Below are positions 16,210-22,871 of a DNA stretch of 47,067 nucleotides, piece after piece. The position numbers and the translations under genes were made by a program. This DNA is from Streptacidiphilus jiangxiensis (GTDB taxonomy: Bacteria > Actinomycetota > Actinomycetes > Streptomycetales > Streptomycetaceae): positions 1-47,067 of the forward strand of contig NZ_FOAZ01000040.1 in the NCBI RefSeq assembly GCF_900109465.1, in the 5' to 3' direction. Numbering within the stretch: the first letter of the stretch is position 1; every line of letters starts with the position of its first letter. A model generated the notes under the pieces. It was not told the DNA's origin and searched no databases. It was given only the letters and a program-made list of their open reading frames with translations.

Positions 16210-17721
16210 CTATTCAGGCTGTACGCCGAGCTTCTCGAAGATCAGCTCCTTGACGCGGGCGGCGTCGGCCTGGCCGCGCGTCGCCTTCATGACCGCGCCC
16301 ACGAGCGCGCCCGCCGCGGCGAACTTGCCCGAGCGGATCTTGTCGGCCACGTCCGGCTGGGCCGCCAGCGCCGCGTCGATCGCGTCGCCGAGCGCGGAAT
16401 CGTCGGAGACGACGGCCAGGCCGCGCTTCGCGACGACCTCGTCCGGCTCGCCCTCGCCGGCCAGCACGCCCTCGATGACCTGACGGGCCAGCTTGTCGTT
16501 CAGCTTGCCCTCGGCCACCAGCGCCGAGACCTTGGCCACCTGGGCCGGGGTGATCGGCAGCGAGGCCAGCTCGACGCCGTCCTCGTTGGAACGGCGGGCC
16601 AGCTCGCCGAGCCACCACTTGCGGGCCTGGTCGGCCGGGGCACCGGCGTCGATGGTGGCCAGGATCAGGTCGATCGCACCGGCGTTGAGCGCCGACTGCA
16701 TCTCGGTGGCCGAGATGCCCCACTCGCTCTGCAGGCGCTGACGGCGCACCCGCGGCAGCTCCGGCAGCTCGCCGCGGAGCTGCTCGACCCACTCGCGCGA
16801 GGGCGCGACCGGGACCAGGTCGGGCTCGGGGAAGTAGCGGTAGTCCTCCGCCTCCTCCTTGATGCGGCCCGAGGTCGTGCTGCCGTTGTCCTCGTGGAAG
16901 TGGCGCGTCTCCTGGACGATCGTGCCGCCCTCGTTGAGCACCGCGGCGTGCCGCTGGATCTCGAAGCGGGCGGCGCGCTCGACGCTGCGCAGCGAGTTGA
17001 CGTTCTTCGTCTCACTGCGGGTGCCGAACTTCTCGGCGCCCTTCGGCATCAGCGACAGGTTGACGTCGCAGCGCATCTGGCCCATCTCCATGCGGGCCTC
17101 GGACACGCCGAGGGCACGGATGAGCTCGCGCAGCTCCGCCACGTAGGCGCGGGCGACCTCGGGCGCGCGGTCGCCGGCGCCCACGATCGGCTTGGTGACG
17201 ATCTCGATCAGCGGGATGCCGGCCCGGTTGTAGTCCAGCAGCGAGTACTCCGCGCCGTGGATGCGGCCGGTGGCACCGCCGACGTGGGTGGACTTGCCGG
17301 TGTCCTCCTCCATGTGGGCGCGCTCGATCTCCACGCGGAAGACCTCGCCGTCCTCCAGCTCGACGTCCAGGTAGCCGTTGAAGGCGATCGGCTCGTCGTA
17401 CTGCGAGGTCTGGAAGTTCTTCGGCATGTCCGGATAGAAGTAGTTCTTCCGGGCGAAGCGGCACCACTCGGCGATCTCGCAGTTGAGCGCGAGGCCGATG
17501 CGGATCGCGGACTCCACACCGGTCGCGTTGACGACCGGCAGCGAGCCCGGCAGACCCAGGCAGGTCGGGCAGACCTGGGTGTTCGGCTCCGCGCCCAGCG
17601 CGGTCGAACAACCACAGAACATCTTGGTCTTGGTACCCAGCTCGACGTGGACCTCAAGGCCCATCACCGGGTCGTACGAGGCGAGTGCCTCCTCGTACGG
17701 GACCAGGTCAATGACGCTCAC
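16210..17721 (-). CDS. gatB: Asp-tRNA(Asn)/Glu-tRNA(Gln) amidotransferase subunit B
   Basis: 503 residues, GTG start. GatB binds the misacylated tRNA and phosphorylates the Glu or Asp with ATP before GatA-supplied ammonia amidates it. Visible are VMGLEVHVELGTKTKMFCGCS with the downstream CPTC, which together make the zinc site, and the conserved FYPDMPKNFQTSQYDEPIAFNG. A helical C-terminal GatB/YqeY tRNA-binding tail (residues about 350-503) closes the protein. It is separated from gatA by a small membrane-protein gene rather than following it directly. Confidence 0.97.
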   Translation of the reverse strand: MSVIDLVPYEEALASYDPVMGLEVHVELGTKTKMFCGCSTALGAEPNTQVCPTCLGLPGSLPVVNATGVESAIRIGLALNCEIAEWCRFARKNYFYPDMPKNFQTSQYDEPIAFNGYLDVELEDGEVFRVEIERAHMEEDTGKSTHVGGATGRIHGAEYSLLDYNRAGIPLIEIVTKPIVGAGDRAPEVARAYVAELRELIRALGVSEARMEMGQMRCDVNLSLMPKGAEKFGTRSETKNVNSLRSVERAARFEIQRHAAVLNEGGTIVQETRHFHEDNGSTTSGRIKEEAEDYRYFPEPDLVPVAPSREWVEQLRGELPELPRVRRQRLQSEWGISATEMQSALNAGAIDLILATIDAGAPADQARKWWLGELARRSNEDGVELASLPITPAQVAKVSALVAEGKLNDKLARQVIEGVLAGEGEPDEVVAKRGLAVVSDDSALGDAIDAALAAQPDVADKIRSGKFAAAGALVGAVMKATRGQADAARVKELIFEKLGVQPE

Positions 17722-17758
17722 TAAGGCGTCCTTTCGGGGTAAGGCTTGCGGTCTGAGG

Positions 17759-17998
17759 TCAGTCGGCGAGGACGTCGTCCTGGCTCAGCCGGCGCAGCTC
17801 GCGAACGAGCAGCAGCGTGCTGGTGACCAGGGCGAGGGCACCCACGGCGGCATTGATGAGCTTGAGCGTGTCCGCCTCGGTACGGGCCCGCCGGATGTCC
17901 TTGACGATCCCGAAGGCACCGAAGGCGCTGCCACCGATGCCCAGCATCAGGCCCGGCTTGGAGTGCTTGAAGCCCTTCGCGCTTTCCAGCTTGCTCAT
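17759..17998 (-). CDS. Small two-helix membrane protein inside the gat operon
   Basis: 79 residues. Two hydrophobic segments (about 17-33, GLMLGIGGSAFGAFGIV, and 48-67, LINAAVGALALVTSTLLLV) flank a charged loop, VKDIRRARTEAD. The start codon overlaps the gatA stop (ATGA), so translation is coupled to gatA, and gatB follows 37 bases after its stop. I do not recognise a named family. The conserved place within the tRNA amidotransferase operon suggests co-regulation, not necessarily a shared function. Confidence 0.8.
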   Translation of the reverse strand: MSKLESAKGFKHSKPGLMLGIGGSAFGAFGIVKDIRRARTEADTLKLINAAVGALALVTSTLLLVRELRRLSQDDVLAD

Positions 17999-19488
17999 AG
18001 TGCCGGTGCCTCCTCCAGCAGGGGGTGTCCCCACTTGTCGTTGAGAGCCGCCTCGACCGCCGCACCCACGCGGTACAGCCGGTCGTCGGCCAGCGCGGGC
18101 GCGATGATCTGCAGGCCGACCGGGAGATTGTCCTCCGGGGCGAGGCCGCAGGGCACCGACATGGCCGCGTTGCCGGCCAGGTTCGACGGAATGGTGCACA
18201 GGTCCGCCAGGTACATCGCCATCGGGTCGTCGGCGCGCTCGCCGATCGGGAAGGCGGTGGTCGGGGTGGTCGGCGAGATCAGCACGTCGACGTCGCCGAA
18301 GGCGCGGTCGAAGTCGCGGGAGATCAGCGTCCGGACCTTCTGCGCCGAGCCGTAGTAGGCGTCGTAGTAGCCCGAGCTCAGCGCGTAGGTGCCGAGCATG
18401 ATGCGGCGCTTGACCTCGGGACCGAAGCCGGCCTCGCGGGTCAGCGCGGTGACCTCCTCGGCCGAGCGCTCGCCGTTGTCGCCGACGCGAAGGCCGTAGC
18501 GCATGGCGTCGAAGCGGGCCAGGTTGGAGGAGCACTCGGACGGCGCGATCAGGTAGTACGCCGGAAGCGCGTAGGTGAAGGAGGGGCAGGAGATCTCGAC
18601 GATCTCGGCGCCGAGCGAGCGAAGCAGCTCCACGGACTCGTTGAAGCGCTGCATGACGCCGGCCTGGTAGCCCTCGCCGCCGAACTCCTTGACGACGCCG
18701 ACGCGCATGCCCTTGACGTCCGCGTGCCGCGCAGCGGCCACGACCGCCGGGACGGGGGCGTTGATGGACGTCGAGTCCATCGGGTCCCAGCCGGCGATGG
18801 CCTCGTGCAGCAGCGCGGTGTCGAGCACCGTGCGCGCGCAGGGGCCGCCCTGGTCCAGGGAGGAGGAGAAGGCGATCAGGCCGTAGCGGGAGACGCTGCC
18901 GTAGGTCGGCTTCACACCCACGGTGCCGGTGACGGCGCCCGGCTGACGGATCGAACCACCGGTGTCGGTGCCGATCGCCAGCGGCGCCTCGAACGCGGCG
19001 AGCGCGGCGGCGGAGCCACCGCCGGAGCCGCCCGGGATCCGGGAGAGGTCCCACGGGTTGCCGGTCGGGCCGTAGGCGGAGTTCTCGGTGGAGGACCCCA
19101 TGGCGAACTCGTCCATGTTGGTCTTGCCGAGGATCACCACGCCCGCCTCCTTGAGGCGGCGGGTCACCGTGGCGTCGTACGGCGGACGCCAGCCCTCCAG
19201 CATCTTGGAGCCGGCGGTGGTGGGGATGCCCTTGGTGGTGAAGACGTCCTTCAGCGCGAGCGGGACACCCGCGAGGGGGCCGAGCTCCTCGCCTGCGGCG
19301 CGCTTGGCGTCAACGGCGCGGGCGGCCTCGAGCGCGCCGTCGGTGTCGACGTGGAGGAAGGCGTGCACCTTCTCGTCCACGGCGTTGATGCGGTCCAGGT
19401 GCGCCTGCGCGACCTCGACGGCGGAGACCTCGCCGGTGGCGATGGCGCTCGCGGTCTCGGCGGCGGTGTAACGGGTCAGGTCAGCCAC
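17995..19488 (-). CDS. gatA: Asp-tRNA(Asn)/Glu-tRNA(Gln) amidotransferase subunit A
   Basis: 497 residues, GTG start. GatA is the glutaminase half, an amidase-signature enzyme with a Ser-cisSer-Lys triad. The Lys is in PLALKDVF, and the serines lie in GGSGGGSAAALAAF and DTGGSIRQPG. The length is typical. It starts five bases after the gatC stop and overlaps the next gene by four bases, so gatC-gatA-small membrane gene-gatB form one operon. Glutamine is hydrolysed and ammonia is channelled to GatB. Confidence 0.97.
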   Translation of the reverse strand: MADLTRYTAAETASAIATGEVSAVEVAQAHLDRINAVDEKVHAFLHVDTDGALEAARAVDAKRAAGEELGPLAGVPLALKDVFTTKGIPTTAGSKMLEGWRPPYDATVTRRLKEAGVVILGKTNMDEFAMGSSTENSAYGPTGNPWDLSRIPGGSGGGSAAALAAFEAPLAIGTDTGGSIRQPGAVTGTVGVKPTYGSVSRYGLIAFSSSLDQGGPCARTVLDTALLHEAIAGWDPMDSTSINAPVPAVVAAARHADVKGMRVGVVKEFGGEGYQAGVMQRFNESVELLRSLGAEIVEISCPSFTYALPAYYLIAPSECSSNLARFDAMRYGLRVGDNGERSAEEVTALTREAGFGPEVKRRIMLGTYALSSGYYDAYYGSAQKVRTLISRDFDRAFGDVDVLISPTTPTTAFPIGERADDPMAMYLADLCTIPSNLAGNAAMSVPCGLAPEDNLPVGLQIIAPALADDRLYRVGAAVEAALNDKWGHPLLEEAPAL

Positions 19489-19493
19489 GTTTC

Positions 19494-19790
19494 TCAGTCC
19501 TCCCCGAGGATCTGGGGGACACGGAACCGCTGCTCTTCCGCGGCGGGCGCGGCGGCCAGCACCTCGTCCGGACGGAGCGAGGGACGGACCTCGTCGGCAC
19601 GCATGACGTTGGTCAGCGGCAGCGGGTGCGAGGTCGGCGGAACGTCTTCGGCGGCGATCTCGCTGACGCGGGCGACCGCGTCCACGATGTCGTTCAGCTG
19701 CTCGGCGAAGTGGTCAAGCTCTTCGCTCTTGAGCTCCAGCCGCGACAGCCGGGCGAGGTGGGCGACCTCCTCGCGCGTAATGCCAGGCAT
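19494..19790 (-). CDS. gatC: Asp-tRNA(Asn)/Glu-tRNA(Gln) amidotransferase subunit C
   Basis: 98 residues. MPGITREEVAHLARLSRLELKSEELDHFAEQLNDIVDAVARV is the conserved N-terminal helical pair, and the C-terminal RPDEVLAAAPAAEEQRFRVPQIL strand wraps around GatA and GatB. The ATG at 19790 matches the family start; the longer in-frame extension is unconvincing. It is the first gene of the gat operon. Upstream, the operon is interrupted from rmdB by the lasso cluster and a palindromic repeat. Confidence 0.95.
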   Translation of the reverse strand: MPGITREEVAHLARLSRLELKSEELDHFAEQLNDIVDAVARVSEIAAEDVPPTSHPLPLTNVMRADEVRPSLRPDEVLAAAPAAEEQRFRVPQILGED

Positions 19791-19907
19791 GCAGCGATCC
19801 TCTGGTGGGTGAAGGAAACGGACCTCGCCGAGTCTATTGACACGGAGGTGTCCCCATCCTACGGAGGTGGGCGCTGCGCTGCTTGCACTATCTGCGGCTG
19901 CGCCATC

Positions 19908-19999
19908 GAGGGCGCGAGGAACTGCGCGAGCAGCCACCGCGTGCGGGTGGCCCTCAGCGCGCAGGGCCATCCGCACGGGGTGGTTACTCGCGCCCCTGG
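19908..19999. repeat. Dispersed palindrome, copy 2 (shortened right arm)
   Basis: The left half is GAGGGCGCGAGGAACTGCGC followed by GAGCAGCCACCGCGTGCGGG. The right half carries GGGCCATCCGCACGGGGTGG, then TTACTCGCGCCCCTGG, but has lost the GCGCAGTTCC segment present in copies 1 and 3. It lies 8 bases downstream of the lasso B2 stop and 117 bases upstream of gatC, at the boundary of the lasso block. It may end the lasso transcript. Confidence 0.8.
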
Positions 20000-20007
20000 A
20001 GGTGCAC

Positions 20008-20424
20008 CTACCTGCCGGGTGCCACGGCGAGCAGCGGCTGGAAGAAGCCCGCCGGGTGGGGTTCGCCGACGGGCTCGCCGTCGACCTGGATCCAGGCGTG
20101 GGCGGCGAAGGGGTGCGTGCGCACGCCCGTGCACCAGGTCGGCCAGGTGCCGCGGAGGCGGCACAGCAGTGCGGCGGCGACGGAGCGCTGGAGGCAGTTG
20201 TTGCCCGCGCAGCGCAGGCTCACCGCGACGATCTGCTCACGTGCCGCCGCAGCCTGCTCGACCGTGGCCGGTCGGGCACCGCGCCGGGCGAACTCCAGGA
20301 TCCTGCGGAGCCTCGCGGGCTTCACCCGGGCCAGGACGCGGGCGGCCCCGACGGCGAGGAGCGGCAGGGGGCGGCGGCGGAGGGCCAGCGTGGCCCGGGC
20401 GTCGAGGGACATCTGCACGCTCAC
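20008..20424 (-). CDS. Lasso peptide leader peptidase B2 (transglutaminase-like)
   Basis: 138 residues. The GTG at 20424 overlaps the B1 stop (GTGA), which fixes the start and implies coupled translation. The C-terminal half has the cysteine-protease triad of the Transglut_core3/lasso B2 family: Cys in GNNCLQRSVAAALLCRLRG (residue about 76), His in PFAAHAWIQVDG (about 109) and Asp in that same segment (about 115). In split-B actinobacterial clusters this enzyme, guided by B1, removes the leader two residues after the conserved Thr. The end of the protein, GEPVGEPHPAGFFQPLLAV, is also standard. It is last in the A-C-B1-B2 operon, followed by palindrome copy 2. Confidence 0.92.
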   Translation of the reverse strand: MSVQMSLDARATLALRRRPLPLLAVGAARVLARVKPARLRRILEFARRGARPATVEQAAAAREQIVAVSLRCAGNNCLQRSVAAALLCRLRGTWPTWCTGVRTHPFAAHAWIQVDGEPVGEPHPAGFFQPLLAVAPGR

Positions 20425-20672
20425 GGCTGCACCAGCTCCGCCGAGGCCAGCTGGGCCAGGACCGCCTTGACGTCGTCCTTCGCGCGCTGGGCGTCGATTC
20501 CGTGCGTCACGACCAGGCCGTTGGCGATCCCGGCCGGTGACTCGCCGGCCAGCAGCTGCCGCAGCACGGCGCGGCCGGTCAGGTTCAGCTGGAAGTAGCG
20601 GCCGGTGCGGCCGTGGAGGAGGACGGTGCCGTCGTCGGTGTCGGTCATCGAGACGTCGGGGTGGAGCCGCAT
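20421..20672 (-). CDS. Lasso peptide RRE protein B1 (PqqD-like)
   Basis: 83 residues, PqqD-like RiPP recognition element. It starts with strands MRLHPDVSMTDTDDGTVLLHGRTGRYFQLN and continues with the helical part LTGRAVLRQLLAGESPAGIANGLV and AKDDVKAVLAQLASAELV, the usual beta3-alpha3 order. B1 binds the leader peptide (YxxP motif) and hands it to B2 and the cyclase. Its AAGGA ribosome site overlaps the cyclase stop codon, 12 bases upstream, and its stop overlaps the B2 start, so all three proteins are tightly coupled. Confidence 0.92.
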   Translation of the reverse strand: MRLHPDVSMTDTDDGTVLLHGRTGRYFQLNLTGRAVLRQLLAGESPAGIANGLVVTHGIDAQRAKDDVKAVLAQLASAELVQP

Positions 20673-20684
20673 GACGTTGAGTCC

Positions 20685-22487
20685 TTAGGAACGATGAACG
20701 GGCAAGGAGCGGAGCCAGGTCTCGCAGCCGACGAGGTTCTCCAGCGCCTGCACGGCGCTGTTGTCGGCCTGGGGACCGGTCATGCGGGCCCGGAGGGCCT
20801 GCGGGTCGATCAGGCCGCGCGCGGCCAGGCGGGAGTCGGGGCCGAGCAGGTCCAGCAGGGCGGGCAGATGGGCGCGCAGGCCGCGCCGGACGTCCTCGCC
20901 GAACTCGCCCTTGGTGCTGCGGGCACGCAGCCGCTCGGGGACCAGGCCGCGCATCGCCTCGGCGAGCAGCGGTTTGAAGTGCCACGGGCCGGCGTGCTCC
21001 TCCGGGCGGACCCGCAGGACCGCGTCGATGACGCGGTCGTCGAGGTAGGGGGCGTCCAGGACGATGCCGCGCGCCGCGTACAGGTCGCCGAGCAGGCGGT
21101 AGGTCAGGGTGTTGGAGCGGATCACCAGCAGGGTCTGGTGCGTGCCGAGGTCGCGGGCGAGCGGGGTCGCGTCGCGGGCGGCGTGGCGGAGCCCGGCACG
21201 GGCGGCCTCGGCGGCGTCGGGGGTGACCCAGCCGGGCGCGCGGATCGGGCCGAGGCCCCAGCCGAGGGCCGCGCGGCGCTGCGGCGGACGGGGCTCGGTC
21301 AGCGCGTCGGCCTCGCTGTCCCACCACCGGGTGAAGGAGGTCGGGCGGAGCAGCTCGGCGAGGGTGGCGCGGGCCGGCCACCGGCGCAGAGCGACGTGGG
21401 CCCGCAGGTGTCGCAGCGCGGTGACGGGACGGCGGCGCAGCAGGGGGTGCAGGTAGCCGGGCAACGGCGAGAAGAGCTCGTCGCCGCCGTGGCCGGAAAG
21501 GTGCCGGACGGAGCCGTGTTCGGACAGCAGCAGGGCGCTGTGACGGATGCGCGCGGTGGCCCGGGTGAGCGGGCTCGGCATTTCCCCGCCGACCGGTGTC
21601 GCCGCGTCGGCGAACATCTCGGGGAGTTCGGACTGCGGCACGACGAGGTGGTCGGCACGGTCGAGTTCTTTCATCGCCAATTCCGCGAAAACGGTGTCGT
21701 CGTTTCCCGCCTCGGCCTCGCCCCAACGGAACGCGAGGAGTTCCGGGTCCTGCCGGGCGGCGAGAAAGCAGATCGACCCGGAATCGAGCCCGCCGGAGAG
21801 GTCCGCGCTGATCCGGCCGCTTTCCGGGCGTTTTCCCCGGGTGGCCTCCAGCAGTGCCGTGCGCACGACGTCGGCGCCGGCCCGGAGGGACAGTTCCGGC
21901 TCGGGCGGCTCCCACCAACGGATCTCGGCGGCGGTGTCCGCGTCCCATTCCAGCGCGTGGTCGGGGGCGAGGGCGGTGACGCCGGACCAGGGACTGCGGG
22001 CGTTGGCGGGGTAGGGCAGTTGCAGCCCGCAGGCGACGCGCAGCGCCAGCGCCTCCTCGTCGAGGTCGGCGTCGGTGAGGGCGGCCAGCAGGTCGGCGCG
22101 GTCGGCCGCGACGGTGACGCCGCCGACCCGGGTGCGGAAGAGCCGTCGCAGCCCGGACGAGCTGCCACGGAACCGTGACCAGTCGGGCAGCGAGACGCCC
22201 AGGTGGCAGCTCCCGCGCAGGGCCTGGAGGACTCGCGCGGCGTCGGCGGGGCCGTTGATCCGGGCGGCCAGCTCGCTCAGCCGGACCCGACCGACGGGCG
22301 CGGGGCCGACGGCGACGAGCCGCACGGGGCCGGCCTCGGCGACGGCGACCTCACCGGCGGGCCAACGGCCGACCAGCCAGGGACGCCCGGAGGCGTGCCG
22401 GATGACGCGCCTGTCGGGCTGGGCCGGACGCGTGGAGAGGGGTTCGGCCGACGGCCGGTCCGGAAGGACGAGGAATCCGGAGCTCAT
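20685..22487 (-). CDS. Lasso cyclase C (asparagine synthetase-like)
   Basis: 600 residues, the usual length for lasso cyclases. The C-terminal asparagine-synthetase domain has the ATP-pyrophosphatase loop LSGGLDSGSICFLAAR (about 229), then HLSGHGGDELFSPLPGYLHPL and the later DAPYLDDRVIDAVLRVRPEE and KPLLAEAMRGLVPERLRARSTKGEF segments. The N-terminal part is a degenerate glutaminase-like domain without the N-terminal catalytic Cys. The enzyme adenylates the ring Asp (core Asp8) and joins it to the amine of Gly1 while the tail is held threaded. It begins 88 bases after the precursor gene; no clear Shine-Dalgarno sequence precedes the ATG, which may lower its translation relative to the precursor. 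Confidence 0.95.
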   Translation of the reverse strand: MSSGFLVLPDRPSAEPLSTRPAQPDRRVIRHASGRPWLVGRWPAGEVAVAEAGPVRLVAVGPAPVGRVRLSELAARINGPADAARVLQALRGSCHLGVSLPDWSRFRGSSSGLRRLFRTRVGGVTVAADRADLLAALTDADLDEEALALRVACGLQLPYPANARSPWSGVTALAPDHALEWDADTAAEIRWWEPPEPELSLRAGADVVRTALLEATRGKRPESGRISADLSGGLDSGSICFLAARQDPELLAFRWGEAEAGNDDTVFAELAMKELDRADHLVVPQSELPEMFADAATPVGGEMPSPLTRATARIRHSALLLSEHGSVRHLSGHGGDELFSPLPGYLHPLLRRRPVTALRHLRAHVALRRWPARATLAELLRPTSFTRWWDSEADALTEPRPPQRRAALGWGLGPIRAPGWVTPDAAEAARAGLRHAARDATPLARDLGTHQTLLVIRSNTLTYRLLGDLYAARGIVLDAPYLDDRVIDAVLRVRPEEHAGPWHFKPLLAEAMRGLVPERLRARSTKGEFGEDVRRGLRAHLPALLDLLGPDSRLAARGLIDPQALRARMTGPQADNSAVQALENLVGCETWLRSLPVHRS

Positions 22488-22575
22488 GTGTTGCGACCAC
22501 CGTTTCCGGATCGGCAGCGGACCGGACCCGAAAGGGCCCGGCCCGCGGTGCGGTTCGCCTCGACGAAGGGGCGAA

Positions 22576-22704
22576 TTACCAGTTCATGTTGAAGAACCAG
22601 TCGGGAACCGTGCCCCAGCCACCGAGGGTGTCCTCGTTGAACTCACCGACCTCGACGAGGGCCGGTGCCATGTACTCGTTCGACTGCTCGGTGGTCTCCG
22701 TCAT
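22576..22704 (-). CDS. Lasso peptide precursor A, RES-701-like
   Basis: 42 residues, with AGGAGG five bases before the ATG. The leader (1-27) has the actinobacterial lasso motif: Tyr11, Pro14 and Leu16 (YMAPAL), Gly20, Phe22 (GEF) and Thr26 at the -2 position. The predicted core is GGWGTVPDWFFNMNW (residues 28-42). Gly1 can close on Asp8, giving an 8-residue ring and a 7-residue tail WFFNMNW. The block PDWFFN, Trp3, GT and the C-terminal Trp match RES-701-1 (GNWHGTAPDWFFNYYW), which has a 9-residue ring closed on Asp9. Cleavage site and ring are inferred from family rules. It is first in an A-C-B1-B2 operon, with the promoter just upstream. Confidence 0.93.
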   Translation of the reverse strand: MTETTEQSNEYMAPALVEVGEFNEDTLGGWGTVPDWFFNMNW

Positions 22705-22764
22705 GGGAACCTCCTGGATTCGAATCAGACAATTGCATTGCCAGGGAATTCCCAGGCGGGCCCG

Positions 22765-22807
22765 AATCTAGCATGTACACGGTCAAGCGTTAAGTGATCC
22801 ACGTCAC
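22765..22807 (-). promoter_or_regulatory. Lasso operon promoter with Crp-type site
   Basis: On the minus strand a TTAACG -35 (22788-22793) and TAGATT -10 (22765-22770) are spaced by 17 bases. This places the transcript start about 55 bases before the precursor ATG. Directly against the -35, GTGATCCACGTCAC (22794-22807, plus strand) matches the Streptomyces Crp consensus GTG(N6)GNCAC exactly and is itself a GTGA-N6-TCAC palindrome. A GGGAATTCCC palindrome lies in the 5' untranslated region (22744-22753). Binding is inferred, not shown. Confidence 0.55.
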
Positions 22808-22871
22808 GCGATTTTCAGCCACGAAATCAGGTCATGTTCCGGCCGAAATGTTTGAGAGGAGAAAGGCCGGA

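Noticed and set aside
22576..22704. Alternative leader cleavage one residue later, giving a 14-residue core starting at the second Gly
   Set aside because: It would put the conserved Thr at -3 and give only a 7-residue ring; the Thr(-2) rule and alignment to RES-701 favour the first Gly.
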